Part shown: positions 22,661 to 35,269 of the stretch, piece after piece
Numbering within the stretch: the first letter of the stretch is position 1
Layout of the letters: every line of letters starts with the position of its first letter
From: Siphonodentalium dalli
Lineage: Eukaryota; Mollusca; Scaphopoda; Gadilida; Siphonodentaliidae
Assembly (NCBI GenBank): GCA_032622095.1
Contig: CP136062.1
Span: 201,155,959-201,219,958, forward strand
Length of the DNA: 64,000 nucleotides
Direction of reading: 5' to 3'
The notes under the pieces: generated by a model
Seen by the model: only the letters and a program-made list of their open reading frames with translations
Told to the model about the DNA's origin: nothing
Databases searched by the model: none
Made by a program: the position numbers and the translations under genes

Positions 22661-23641
22661 TAGCTCAACTTGTTTGAGCGATTATTTTGGTATGGCGTCC
22701 GTCCGTGCGTCGGGGTGTGCGTCTGCAGCAATTTCATTTGGCACACCATACAGGCCAAAACCTCAACAGAGCATCACCAAACTTAATTTGGATATTCGGG
22801 GTGACCTTTAGATGGGAGCCATCGATTTTTTTCACTGAAATTCATTAAAAAACATGACCGACAGCAGCCATCTTGGAATTATTCGAGAAATGTTTTGAAA
22901 GTTTACAGGCATTTTTAGGATCACCCTCCCCCTAGATGGGAGCTATCGAATTTGAACAATTTCCGATAATAAAAAAACATGGGTGCCGGCAGCCATCTTC
23001 AATTTTACTCTTTGTATGACTAAACCCATTGGCATATACTACAGACAACATCCTTCACCTGATCGCCTCCAAACTTCATACGTGACCTCTAGATGGGAGT
23101 AATCGATTATTTCCGAAATTCGTTGAAAAAACACGACTGCCTGTGGCCATCTTGGGTTTTAATCTCTGCATGACTAATTCTTCGGCAGCACACCCTTCAT
23201 CCAATCGTCGCCAATCTTCATAAGGATCTTCGGGGTGACCTCTAGATGGGAGACGATATTTTCACAAATTCGTTTTAAAAAATGGTTGTTAGCGGTCATT
23301 TTGGGTTTTACTCTTTTCATGACTAAATCCTTCGGCACATACTATACATGTCACATCCCTCACCAAACTTCATATGGTTCTTTGGTTCTTCTAGATAGGA
23401 GCTGTCCAACTTTCCGAAATTCGTTAAAAAACATGGCCGCATGCGGCCATCTTGGATTTCACATTTGAATCCATCGGCACACCCTGCAGCACACGTTTAA
23501 TGGAGAAAAGTTTTAAATGAAAATAATGTCATTTACACAATACATGCAATCCCTGTACTGAAACCTTTTTACTTTCCTTCTTTATCATTCTATTGAGACG
23601 TCTCAGCATAAAATTATTAACGCCCCCAACAAGTTGAGCTA
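22661..23641. mobile_element. TIR element with ~150-bp internal tandem repeats
   Basis: Ends TAGCTCAACTTGTT and AACAAGTTGAGCTA are perfect 14-bp inverted repeats, 981 bp apart overall. A GTCCGTCCGTGCG segment follows the left end. The body holds about five diverged subrepeats, each with TAGATGGGAG and a CATCTTGG-like segment, at about 22810, 22934, 23091, 23243 and 23393. The frame at 23235-23468 covers two subrepeats and is not a gene. No transposase. Confidence 0.82.
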
Positions 23642-24842
23642 CTTTCATTTTTTCATTTCCAATAATTCTTTCCGAATTATTTGAAGTCTTTTACATTTTG
23701 TGTTTTATAGTCTCGGTGTGAAAATGAACCGCACACCATGCTCTTATAAATATCGGTCTGATTTCTGTTCGTCATAATGATAAATATTGAGGAACGAAGC
23801 ACTGTGTGTGAGTAGTACTATGCTAAATTTTATGGGAATCTGTTCAAGGGTTTGCCCGGTTTCGAAAGTGTGCACATAATCATATATCTTTGGTGAGCTT
23901 ACACCTATATATCTATGCGGGAGATACAACAAATTAAAGGGGCGAATGTGGTCAAAAGAACTGGGTATGTGGCATTATCTTATATGCACAGGGGATTTTG
24001 ATTGCAAGTGAGTCTATGCTCAATATAGGTCCGATAGATATACACCTTGTATTAAGGTATATACTCATGGTAGTGTTGTCGCACCAGGGGACCTATGTTA
24101 CTGAGTGCAATTTATCAGATAACATTATAATTGTAACTTTTTCAAACAAGTTTTGAAATAGAAAAGCATTAAGCTAGGAAAACAATTATCTGCATACAAT
24201 AGATTATCGTCCCCTTTTGTCTGCCACCATTCCGCTGTCCGAATCTTCAAATATTTCACCAACAATTGATGCCGAAGTGTGTGAAACAGTGGATTTTCTA
24301 GGTCAATGGGAAACCCATTATTATTGTTTTCTTTCTATATAATGTTTACACGTTGTCCCGTTTGGCCTGAAGTGTGATCTATTAAAACGGAGTAATCTTG
24401 ATCAGAATCATGCACTGCATGGGTAGAGTTCGAGAAAGTATATCTCCCGCATTCCATATTGACTTTCAACCACATAAAAGATGTGATGTAAGCTTGTGAC
24501 AAGTTCCCATCCTGAAACGAAAGGTCACGAAGAGTTGAACTGCTTCAGTTTTGGAGCATGTTGTGGGGTGATTTTCCTTACATCAGTTAATAAATCCTCC
24601 TGGAATAGGAATATATGATACGCCAGCACGTTAATCCTACTAATGACTCCTTATCGGACATAATGGTCCCTGGACACGTGACCTCCAATTCGCAGACGAC
24701 ATTTCCGCGCGCCAATTCACACTCTCTGATCCGCTGGGAAACTAAATGATGAAGTTGCCGGATTTGCTAGCATGGTTACCAGACGTGTTTCGGGAAATTT
24801 GGACTTCCGAAGAGTTATTATGGCATTAACGTAAGGCGCAAA
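23642..24842. other. No recognised gene or repeat
   Basis: Unique-looking DNA with short domain-free frames only. Confidence 0.4.
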
Positions 24843-25985
24843 GATGGCTGACTTGAATAATTTATGGGCCGAAAACCTGATGTTAGGTTTATCCAACTCG
24901 CTTATTCACGGGAACATATCCCGACTGTCACAGCTGTTTGTTGTGAGTGTGCGTTATGTCTGACAAACATTGTCTGGTTGAATATTTTATGAAAATGTAA
25001 CGTCTGCCAAGATGCAATGATTTTAAGTGGTGCTTTAAATGTTGCGTATCTCTTCCGTGAACTTTATATATATATATATATTCGAGTGCATAAAATATTA
25101 ATTTTGAGTCATAAAGAACAGACAACAGTAGCTTTTAGGATCGGGACACTAAATGTTGCTATTTTAAGATAACTAACAGCAGTTTTAATAAAATATCTAT
25201 CTTTTAACAAACTTTTAATTGATACATGTGTAAAACCAGACATTTCTCTTGTGTTTTCGTAATAATAGTTGAACCGTGCCTTGAAAATAACTTGCTGTTT
25301 TTCTGTTGTTGAAAGTCCTGCCGGTAAGAGCTAGATAATCTTTAATTGCCCGCGTAAGTTTCAAGTCTCGATATAAGCCGGCTTTCAAACTAGGTCTAAA
25401 ATTACGCTGGGTATATTAACATTAGGCTTGTGTATATACCATGAAAACGCTTACCGAAGTCATAAAACGTTTTCAGCTATATATGTTCATCTTTCCGCAC
25501 AAAAAACTAGATAACCGATCTTTAATTACTGTGGAAGATAGCTAACTTGAATTATTTATGGTCCGAAAACTTGATGTCGAGTTTATTCAACTCGCTTATT
25601 CACGGAGTCATATCCCGACTCACAAATGTGTGTTGGGAGCGTGCGTTATGTTCTAGCAAACATTGTCGAGTTGAATACTAATGAAAATGTAATGTCTGCC
25701 AATATTCAAACGATTTTAGAGTGGTGTTTTAAAGACCCGCATAAATTTCAAGCCTCATTTTGTAATGTCGGCAATCAAAATAGGTAGAAAATTACTGCAT
25801 ATATTAGCATACATGCCTTGTGTACCATGAAACCATGAAAACACTTACCAGAGTCATCTAAAGTTTTCAGCTATATATATAGACATTGATTAATTATGAG
25901 CCGAAAACCTGACGCTGGTTTTGTCCAACTAGCTTATTCAAGACTAGAATATACCCCGACTCACAAATGCGTGTGCGTTAATTAT
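24843..25985. repeat. Segmental tandem triplication
   Basis: The block GGCTGACTTGAATAATTTAT … CCAACTCGCTTATTCACGG … CATATCCCGACT … GTGCGTTATG is repeated from about 24843, 25535 and 25885. Copy 1 continues through AAACGCTTACCGAAGTCATA and copy 2 through AAACACTTACCAGAGTCATC. Copy 1 carries about 290 extra bases (about 25050-25335). Copy 3 is the shortest. Confidence 0.85.
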
Positions 25986-27004
25986 ATTCTGGAAAAAAAA
26001 ACATCAGCCAGTTCAATATAAATGAAAATAACTCTCAAGATCTACGTTCTGTCGAGATGAATGCTTTTCGAAAGAAAGCCCCACGGGTATATTTTCGCCA
26101 ACGTAAATATTTTCATTTGAACCCTTTCTTTACTAAATACTCATTGACGGATATATTTCTAATAGGAAATGTTCAGAGTAATAAGTTCAACAAACGCCGC
26201 TTGGTGAACTATTACCTTCACATTCCCATCAATGAACATAAATTCTTGTTTGCCTGACTCCTCTGCTTATACACATATGATGAACATCCTCCAAAAATAA
26301 ATAATAAACCACACACAGTATACTTTTATATCCATTTATAGTAAATAAATTGTTAACGGGTACAGGAATTTAAGCACATGTACCTGCTCTATCCCAAACA
26401 AAACTGAACACAAAATTTTCGACACAATTCAAGCAGTAATTTTGATAACCGATACATAATTATTGAAATCATTTAATAAATTTATGATTTTCGAGGAAAA
26501 GTTTAGTTGACAGTAGATTTCAATTGTTCGTATGCAGTATATGATAATTTTCTAGTTGAGTTATTGGTCATTCATTGCGAAGTTACTTTTAAGGTGAAGT
26601 ATACAATATTCAAAGCAGACACGTAGACATAATTAGGTTCATAAGATAACTTGCTGAACATTTTGTGTTTGGTACAAACTGATTCAAATTTATATGATTA
26701 GAAAGCAACTGTATGTTTTTTTTCACCCACCGCCCCACTGCGAGAGCTAAAAAGAAAGAAATTTCGAAGAAAAATCAATTATTATTTTAATGCCCATGCA
26801 CAATAACCGCAAATCGAACACACAGTGTACCGAATAACCCATTAGATGTTAGATATGGACCACTAGTGCCCATTTTAGCAGAAATGAGGCCATCATTTCC
26901 CAAAAATAAGGACAAAATGGGTAATTTTCGCTAAAGTTTCCATTTATACGACATTTTTTATCAGATCAGCCAACCAGTATCCCAAGACCACATAATATAT
27001 AACA
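25986..27004. other. No recognised gene
   Basis: The 66-aa frame at 26057-26257 shows no domain. The rest is AT-rich unique sequence. Confidence 0.4.
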
Positions 27005-28330
27005 CGGTCCACCCAAATGGTGTCACAAACCAGTCAAATGTGTCTTCCATGCTATCCAACAATTGCCATATGACCCATCGAGTGGCCCAATTCATGCACA
27101 AGTTTTCCCAGACTACACACATGGGTGTCTCAAACCATCAAGTGTGTACCACAAACCACCCAATGGGTGTTCCAAACCAACAGATGAGTGTCCGTAATCA
27201 TCCAATGAGTGTCCCAAACCACCAGAAGTGTCTACAAAAGTCCAACTGGTATCCATCCATCCATCAAATATATCAAACCATGTTTTGGTAAACTCATTGG
27301 ATGGTTTGATAAACTTACTTGATCGTCTGAAATACTCGATGGAGGGTTTTGAACACTATCATTGTAGATGCAGTGAGATGACAGTTGGCAGTTGGTTTGT
27401 AACACCTGTCCAGTTGGATGTATAGGGAACTCATTGGATGGTTTGTGTTGCTAGTTTTATGGTTTGGGTCACCTGCTGTGTGATTTGTGACTTTAGTTCG
27501 ATGGTTATGGGTAGTTTGTTCACGTTGAGTGGTTTGGGACACTCGCTATAGATGTTAGACACTGGTTATATTCATTGGTACACTTCGCGGCCGATTATTG
27601 AATGTATTGAGACGACAGTTGTATGTTGTATGACTTATGACACTCCCGACGTCTTGGGATACTAATTGTGTGGAATGGGGTACACGTTGGATGCCTGTCA
27701 TTGGTGTGGTTTCGGACACCCGATGGATTGTTTGGTACAGCCAGTGTGTGGTTTGGGGCACTGGTTGAGTGGTTTGACACCCTCGATGGGTGCTCGTTGT
27801 ATGGTTTGTTTTACTCATTTGATGGCTATTGACTCTTATTGGATAGTTTTGGACTCAAGTTGGACGGTTTGGGACACACCTGTGTGGTTTCGAATATATG
27901 TTATAAAGTCCTGAGCACTACCGGTGTGGTTTGGAAACATTCGTTGATTGGATTGGGTCCCTAATCAGGTTGATTGAGACACTCACTAGGTTGTTTGGGA
28001 CACTCATTTTGGTGGGTTGGTATACCAGCTGCATGGTTTGGGGGACTATATGTGTGGGTTATGACACCAGTTGAGTATTATTTAGGGCACCACCTACCTC
28101 CGTCTACATCATTATGTATGGTTTGTGAAACTCGTTTGATGATTGGGACACCCACTCGATTGTTTGGGACAATATTTGGATTTGGGGCGCCCATCGTGTG
28201 GATTGGATACTCACATGTTGGTTGATGTATTCTAGATGGGTTTTGTAACTCTGTTGGCGCATTCGTTAGGTGATTTGGGACACTCATTTGATGTATTTTG
28301 AAACTAGTTGGTGGCTTTGGAAACTCGTAT
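27005..28330. repeat. Degenerate minisatellite with orientation switch
   Basis: Units of about 26-30 bp around GGTTTGGGACACTC. From about 27005 to 27280 the reverse complement (GTGTCCCAAACCA) reads on the plus strand. From about 27285 to 28330 the plus orientation reads. The turn is TATCAAACCATG, seven-base loop region, then CATTGGATGGTTTGATA. Divergence between units is high. Several 75-87 aa frames on both strands show a loose 10-residue period and are products of the repeat. Confidence 0.88.
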
Positions 28331-28949
28331 GGTGTCATATATGATTACATATTGGTTATACATTTATTCGATATCATAAGATTTTACTTTGAAAAATCGT
28401 ATGATGGCATATATGACTACATATTGCCAATACACTTATTAGATATCTTAACATTTAGTAAAACAAATCAACAACAAAAGAAAACTTCAATTGTTCGCCA
28501 TTTTCGCTGTCATTTTGAAAAATGTTTAGACACCGAATTGTCAAATCCTTGACATGTTATAACGGATTAGGATTCGTCATTTTATAGTTTTAGAGTCAAA
28601 TTATGCACGAAATGGCAGGCATAATGCGTGTTTGTTGCAGGTTACTGTCACATTATTAAATCGTGGCCATTGAAGTGACATCCTTGCGAACAAAATGGAT
28701 CAAGTTTAATATTGGGGTCCCAGTCTGGGAGATGCAATATGGCAGACCTGGTTCCCGGACAAAAATTCCAATTTTCGCCATATTCCAGTCTTTTGACCCA
28801 GAAATGACGACTTTCCCATTCTGGAATTCATTGGGATTTTGGATATGTTATTATATGAGCATAGTCACACTCAAAAACACCAAAAAGTAAATGCATAGCA
28901 AAACTGTTCACTGTTGGGCGTTTCTTTCCATCAGTTTGACTGGACTAAT
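28331..28949. other. No recognised gene
   Basis: 28331-28440 has two diverged copies of GGTGTCATATATGATTACAT / GATGGCATATATGACTACAT with ATACA-TTATT, about 69 bp apart. Otherwise nothing is recognised. Confidence 0.5.
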
Positions 28950-29310
28950 AAGGAACTGCAAAATTGACCCAAAAAAAGCCATAAATAGGGCCCTAATTCA
29001 AAGAAATGAAGAAATTTTTCCCCAAAGCGATTTTCAGATATATTGTTCCCCAGATTCTGCCCGACAAAATAACACACACAAGAAAAGTAGCTTCTACCAA
29101 TTTAATTTCGGTTCACCTTAAAATCCGAGTCTCAACCTGAAAATTAAAAGTTTTACCATTTTTTTTTTACATTTTCCTGAAAATGTGACACAACAAGAAG
29201 CCATAAATACGACCTTATTTCAAAGAGCAGTATAATTTTTCCCCAAAGCGGATTTCAGCGGATTTTTGATATATTGTTCCCCAGATTCTGCCCTACAAAA
29301 TGATACAAAA
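28950..29310. repeat. Two-copy tandem duplication, ~200 bp
   Basis: AAGCCATAAATA, TTTTTCCCCAAAGCG and ATATTGTTCCCCAGATTCTG recur in the same order at about 28977-29060 and 29200-29300. Confidence 0.85.
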
Positions 29311-29429
29311 AATCAGCTTTTCAGCAATTTGTTCTAAGCTCACCTCAAGGTCGAGACAGTTGCTTCCACAGCGAGTCAAAAATGTTCACACAATTTCAAA
29401 ACGAATAGATGGTAAGAAAGTACTATTAA

Positions 29430-29923
29430 AGGCACGTGCGGCCTTAATTGTCGAAAATATTCATATTTGTTCCAAACACCGTAAACAGAAAAACATTAAA
29501 ACGTATACAATTTCGTTCATATATACCATGACCATCGCGTAAACAGCATGTTATCATAAAGACCTACTATAGTTTACCTAAGCTAGAGCCTGATTGTGTT
29601 ACAGAAGACATCACAATGCTACTGGCTAATCACACACAAATGACATAAACGCTCTTTATTAGTTCCATATCAGGAATTCACAAACAAAGAGCGCTCTTTA
29701 TGTTTACCATCATAATATAAACAAACACCAGAAAAGTAACTTTTTATGCTTTTGTTTACATAACAATGGTCAAATATATGACAATAACATACTGTTTCTG
29801 CGATATTTCTTATTTGTATACGGACAAAGTCTGTCTACATTTTGATGTTCTTTCTGTTTGTGGCGGTTTTTGACGGATGGAAATATTTTCACAGTATACC
29901 CACCGCCAAGGCCAACCGTACCT
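29430..29923 (+). mobile_element. TTAA-flanked MITE, AGGCACG family, copy 1
   Basis: 494 bp between TTAA at 29426-29429 and 29924-29927. Ends AGGCACGTGCGGCCTTA and AAGGCCAACCGTACCT form imperfect inverted repeats. Nearly identical copies lie at 40579-41078 and 41489-41983, so the family was recently active. The centre carries the 42-bp tripartite module. No transposase is encoded; frames inside are chance. Confidence 0.92.
29650..29701 (+). repeat. Tripartite 42-bp module in MITE copy 1
   Basis: CGCTCTTTAT at 29650 and 29692; ATATCAGGAATTC between them, with TATC beginning 18 bases after the first box start. Confidence 0.92.
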
Positions 29924-30251
29924 TTAAACAGATATTCTTATCTGCAACCGGTCCCATCACCAACCGGAGTTAAAAGGTTGGATACACGAAACTGCCAGAC
30001 TGCAGTTGTGCAATCCTCGTTGTCTTGATTTAAGTGCCAACAGTATGGCTATAGTCAAGAGAATTGCACGAGCTAAGTCATTGTGCGCACACGTTCTCCT
30101 GAGTATCATTCCAATCAGAGCTATTTCGTAATTAGATACCGAGTTTTTAATGAAATGTTTAAGCCCATAGTATACATTCCATTAGTAGTTTCTAACAATT
30201 CTACATGTGAGACAATTCCCAACAACGCTAAATAACGAAATGTGGTTGTAA
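29924..30251. other. No recognised gene
   Basis: Unique-looking DNA between MITE copy 1 and the longer open frame. Confidence 0.4.
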
Positions 30252-30689
30252 TTGGAAGACTGGACAGATCTTTTAAAGTATCATGGAATTTATGACCGGC
30301 CCGAGGGTAGTGCGGAGATAACAAATTTATCGCTAAATAAATCACCCGAAAAACCACACCAAGATATCAAGTCCGGTGGCGCGAATTCTATTCATGAATA
30401 TGCAAGTGGTATGACAAACCGTTCAGCTAATTGGCGAAGGCATAAACTGATCGAAGTAGCCCGGAAGAACAAAGCGAATACACCCCTGGAGATTTCGTGG
30501 GGATCATATTTGTATTGTAATTTTTCCTGTTTTATATTCAGAAGCCTCGGCTGGTGTTCCATCCCCGACGCGTTTTGCAACATTCATAACCCATGGGTTA
30601 GTCCTAATCTAATGTTGATGTTATTTGTAAGCTCCAGAGGATTGGAAATTACTGGAAAATGTCAAACGGCGACCCGGTCTGTTTGTTAA
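30252..30689 (+). other. Unassigned 145-aa open frame, possibly spurious
   Basis: The longest open frame outside repeats (ATG 30252, stop 30687-30689). I recognise no domain, signal peptide or homologue. The N-terminal 80 residues are hydrophilic (rich in K, E, N, S); the C-terminal part is more hydrophobic and contains several cysteines. There is no splice-bounded exon evidence and no neighbour to suggest function. A chance frame is the simplest reading. Confidence 0.15.
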
Positions 30690-30799
30690 TGGTATCTCAC
30701 AGGTACCGGGGCAACCATGTAAACTAATTACTGGTAAATTGTTTAGCAGTAAAAGTGAGAAAACTCGAGAGCATTACAATTAGCCGAATTGTGCCTCAT

Positions 30800-31120
30800 A
30801 ATTCGGGGTGATCAATGGATGGAATAAAATTGAAGCCTAAGGACCTTAGGGGAATGCTTCGTTGCGAATTGTCGAACTATAACCTATGCATGGGATGCTG
30901 GTTCAACTGTTTGATTTGTGTGAGCTGAATAAAGTAAATAATATTCTGGAATTAAAAAATACGCGGTCTTGAGAAGAATATACTGTTCTGTTATTTAAAA
31001 AGACAGTTCGTAACCAGAAATGGCGTTATTAAAGCTCCGATGATCTAGAATATAATAGGTTGTTGGTATTTAGTATTGTCAACCGACGAAGATAGTGAGT
31101 ATAACATGCCGAATATTATG
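30800..31120. repeat. Duplicated block, copy 1
   Basis: GTGATCAATGGATGGAATAA, CTAAGGACCTTAGGG, GCTGGTTCAACT and GAATAAAGTAA recur in order at 31478-31620. GACAGTTCGTAACCAGAAAT at about 31000 resembles GACAGTTTGTAATCAGAAAT at about 37595. Confidence 0.8.
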
Positions 31121-31225
31121 ATAGGTATATCGGAGCAAACAAACAATAGCTAAATTGTCAAATTAGTTATCAAATGGGGTTGAAGTTAAGACACATATGA
31201 GTACAGAACATATATCTACTGGTAT

Positions 31226-31450
31226 TTATACTGTGGTGATATGCACAATGATGATGATGGCAATGATACACCATGTCGATGATGATGATGATGATACACC
31301 ATGTCGATGATGGATGGCAATGATACACCATGTCGATGATGATACACCATGTCGATGATGATACATCATGTCGATGATGATACACCATGTCGATGATGAT
31401 ACACCATGTCGATGATGGTAATGATACACCATGTCGATGATGATATAGAT
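31226..31450. repeat. GAT-rich tandem repeat (ACACCATGTCGATGATGAT)
   Basis: About nine imperfect copies of a unit with ACACCATGTCGATGAT, with variable GAT expansion. Minus-strand frames give WCIIIDMVYHH repeats and are not genes. Confidence 0.93.
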
Positions 31451-31477
31451 GAGCACGATCATGGCGATGGTGATACT

Positions 31478-31790
31478 TTCAGGTGATCAATTGATGGAAT
31501 TAAATTGATGTCTAAGGACCTTAGGGAATGGTTCGTTGTAGACTATCGAGATATAAGCTATATATGCACGGGCGGCTGGTTCAACTTTTAATGTGTGTGC
31601 TCCTGAATAAAGTAAGCTGTGTTCCGAAGGAATATAAACACACCAAGTTACAAGGGACTCAATTCATTCGAAGTGGGTTCGTGCGAAATAACATAACAGT
31701 CTGTAAAATAACTATATCATCAAGTGCATGAAGAAATATATTAACTTTGTTCTTATTTTCATTATTAATAACTCTCCGATAATGATCTTT
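31478..31790. repeat. Duplicated block, copy 2
   Basis: Second copy of 30800-31120; the GAT-rich array lies between the copies. Confidence 0.75.
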
Positions 31791-32402
31791 CGCATGTCAA
31801 AGCCATTGTTATTTAATCACAACTGTTATAATGGAATTTATAATTTAAAAATTGATTTATAATTAATTTAGAAATAAAAAATATATAATGGTCACTTTCT
31901 GTCAGAATATAAAATACACAGTTAATTCTGCAACAAGAGCCATGTACTAAATCTACTAAATAATGTCCTAAATCTGAACCCCGCCCATTGATATAATTCT
32001 TGATTTATTCGATAAGATGATTTCATATATTGAATTGTATGAAAGCAAGATCTAGTGTTTTGAACGTACTCAAAGTGTAGAGACACTGCATCTAAAATGT
32101 TGTAAGACAGTTTCGTCTATAAAAATGAGTACCCCCAATTACATAGTATATATGCAGAATTCGTAAGATTATAGCCTCTATAGAAATAACATGCCGAGCA
32201 CTCAATATTGGCAAATTTGGTATCAAGTGACGGCTCCGAGCTAACTAAGAACATTTATACCTTAATTTATCAAGAGATTATCTCAGTAGACAAAAATGGA
32301 ACCAAACCGTTACCATTTGTCAAAAATGCACGTTATGATTTGAAATTGCAATCATATTGGAACACCCAGATGCTATTGAACTGACAATTGCAAAAACTGT
32401 TC
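31791..32402. other. No recognised gene
   Basis: AT-rich unique-looking sequence. Confidence 0.4.
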
Positions 32403-32632
32403 CTAAACAACGTCATAGGGACACATTTCTCAGTGACATAAACCACGTCTTAGGGACACATTTCTCAGTGACATAAACAACGTCATAGGGACGCATTACT
32501 CAGTGACATAAACAACGTCATGATAGGGACGCATTATACTCAGTGACATAAACACATCTTCATAGGGACGCATTTCTCAGTGACATAAACAACGTCACAG
32601 GGACGCATTTCTCAGTGACATAATAAACACGT
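32403..32632. repeat. 35-bp tandem repeat, about 6-7 copies
   Basis: The unit combines CATAGGGACACATTTCTCAG and TGACATAAACAACGT, with ACACA/ACGCA variants and small indels. Confidence 0.92.
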
Positions 32633-33114
32633 CTTCCTCTTCGAGGGCCCAATTTTATAAACAAAAAATATAAATAATACTGATTATACGGTAATCAGAA
32701 TTATTTGAAGATTTTTCCCCATCAAATATATCGATAAATACCGTCTGAAGTTCAGAACAGCAAATCATAAACTGCCTATGTACAGAATGTGCAAGATGGG
32801 AGCAATCTCCGAATGGCAATAGGATATGCAACATGAGAAGAATATTTAGGAGATGAATATCATTTAGTTATTATTTTCAGTCATTTGGATGAAATCAGAA
32901 AATAATTTATCCCTGAATACTTTTGGAAGAACACATCTTCCATGCATGGTCTACTATCCCTTCAAAATACCCCGTGTGGGCCCGGGGTAGAATAGGCCTA
33001 CCGCCCCACTGCGAGGGGTAAGAATCCCCTAATGTGGCACCCTGTTTGTCGTGGGGTGCATCCCGTGAGGTGTGACGTAGACGTCCTGTGGGTATTAGGG
33101 CGGTCGTATCACTT

Positions 33115-33232
33115 GAGGCATCGACCTGCATGCGGATACGGCTTAGCTCATGGTCCTACATCTCATGAAGACGGGTGGTTGGGTTGACCCGGCTCAATCA
33201 ACCGGCTAGTCACGCCTCTCCACAGTGTTACA
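33115..33232 (+). promoter_or_regulatory. Single 5' monomer of the ORF1-only element
   Basis: GAGGCATCGACCTGCATGCG … CCCGGCTCAATCAACCGGCT … CACAGTG corresponds to one of the three ~120-bp monomers at 45051-45411. Tandem 5' UTR monomers act as promoters in some LINEs; that role here is inference. Confidence 0.6.
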
Positions 33233-33912
33233 GATTAATTTTGTATTATATGTTGTATTGCTTGTCTGGTATAGTTGAAATATTGTTTTGTTTTTCACGT
33301 ATGTTTCTGTTCTCTCCTGTCTCTGGTATGTTCGTCCTCACGATTGTCGAGTGTTGAATCCTGTATATTGTTCACGTCTGTCTCACGGTACACGGAGAGG
33401 TACCGGTAGGCTGCTATATACAGTGGCTAAATGGGTCACCGCTTCAGCTATGTACCAGTCTTTTGGCCCGACCAGAATTCGAAGGGTATTCAACGGCGGC
33501 GGCTGGGCTAGTTGTCGATTTTTTGCTTTTTATATGGCAACTCATAAAGTAAGCTCGAAAGAATGATGACTCACCAAGTTCCAATGATGCTGTGGTATTC
33601 CCTCAGTACTTGGTTCTTGGCTTTGGCGAGTCAGAGATATTGGCTCAGTTAGCAACACAGGCAGTTACAGAAGTCCGTAGATTTACTACAGTTGATAGTC
33701 AAAACGAAGAGTTGAACAGCTATCTTCTGACGTTCAATCGGTGCGAACATCCACCGACATTGAAGGTTGAGTATATGCAGATGCATTTAAGTACATATGT
33801 TCCAAACCCATTGCGATGTTTTAAATGTCAGGTTATGGCCATGAACATTGTACAAGTAAAGAAACCATATGTGCAAGATGTTCTATTTCTGGTCATATAA
33901 GGATTGTACGAA

Positions 33913-34105
33913 TGTTACGCCGAGTTATGTAGTAACTGACGAGTTTTGTGGTAGCTCACGAGTTATGTAGTAACAATCGACGAGTTCTGTGGTAGCTCAA
34001 GAGTTTTGTAGTAAAATCGACGAGTTATGTAGTAATTTCAGGTTACGAGTTTTGTAGTAAAATATCGACGAGTTTTGTAGTAAAAAACAAGCAACAATTT
34101 TTAGT
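33913..34105 (+). repeat. Left arm with spaced CGAGTT(A/T)TGTAGTAA repeats
   Basis: Copies start about every 19-25 bp, separated by CTGA, CTCA or AATCGA. The same series occurs inverted at 35270-35486. Such subterminal arrays often bind transposase; that is inference. Confidence 0.85.
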
Positions 34106-34164
34106 CAGTTTCAAAATCTTATATAGTAAATGCAATGTTTTTTGTGTAATTGTTTGTATGGTGG

Positions 34165-34890
34165 ACGTCAATGACACTGTAGCTCAACTTGATGTTGGTC
34201 CCTCGTCACCGCTGCGCTGTTTCTCGGCAGATCTGAGCCAAACTTCGTACCTAGAAGTACTATGGCCATGTTATTAACTTGGACCTGGTCCCCATTACAC
34301 CAGACGTCACGTTCTGGCGTTAATGTCGTTATAGCTCAACTCGATGGTGGTCCCTCGTCACTCCTCCGCAGTTTATCGGCAGATCAGTTCGAAACTTGGT
34401 ACATAGACGTATTGTAGCCATTTTATTTATGTGGACCTGGTCCCGATTACCTCAGACGTCGCGTTCTGACGTTAATGACGTTGTAGCTCAACTTGATATT
34501 GGTCCCTCGTCACTGCTGCGCCGTTTTTCGGCAGATATGAACGAAACTTCGTACCTAGAAGTATATGGCCATGTTATTAACTTGGACCTGGTCCACATTA
34601 CGTCAGATGTCGCGTTCTGGCGTTAATGACGTTGTAGCTCAACCTGATGGTGGCCCATCGTCACTCATCCGCTGTTTATCGGCAGATCGGGACGAAACTT
34701 GGTACATAGACGTATTGTGGCCATGTTATTGATGTGGACCAGGTCCCGATTATGTTAGCCGTCGCGTCCTGGCGGCAATGACGTTGTAGCTCAACCTGAT
34801 GGTGATCCATCGTCACTCATCCGCTGTTTCTCGGCAGATCGAGGCGAAACTTCGTACCTAGAAGTATTATGGCCATACTATTAACTTGGT
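34165..34890 (+). repeat. Five ~153-bp tandem repeats inside the TIR element
   Basis: Each starts near TGTAGCTCAACTTGATG and contains GGTCCCTCGTCAC, CGGCAGATC, GAAACTT-GTAC and ATGGCCATGTTATTAAC-like text. Starts are at about 34168, 34323, 34476, 34628 and 34780. One further copy is inverted at about 35075-35205. The 76-aa frame at 34396-34626 is part of this array. Confidence 0.88.
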
Positions 34891-35269
34891 TTCAGCTACT
34901 GTTGGTTACGTTTATTTCTTATAGTGCACAAGCCGCGAATCCATTATGCACTGAGAGAAAAATGACGAACCACATTTGGTTTTCCATCAAGATAGATAGT
35001 TTATTCTATTTCACCAATACAACATGGTATTAAGAAATAGGACGCGACGTCTGACGTAATGGGGGCCAGGTTCAAGTTAAGTTAATAACATGGCCATAGT
35101 ACTTCTAGGTACGAAGTTTGGCTCAGATCTGATGAGAAACGACGCAGCAGTGACGAGGGACCAACATCCAGTTGAGCTACAACGTCATTAACGTCCACCA
35201 CACAAACACTTAAAAAAACCATTGCATTTACTATATACGATTTTATTAAGTCCAAACCCGCCTTTGAAA

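Noticed and set aside
27040-28225. Several 60-87 aa frames with NHPMSVPNHQ-type periodicity
   Set aside because: They follow the minisatellite unit on both strands and are interrupted by stops every few units.
30252-30689. Confident host gene call for the 145-aa frame
   Set aside because: No domain, no splice-site context and no homologue recognised. Frames of this length are expected occasionally by chance in 64 kb, so it is listed only as an unassigned frame.
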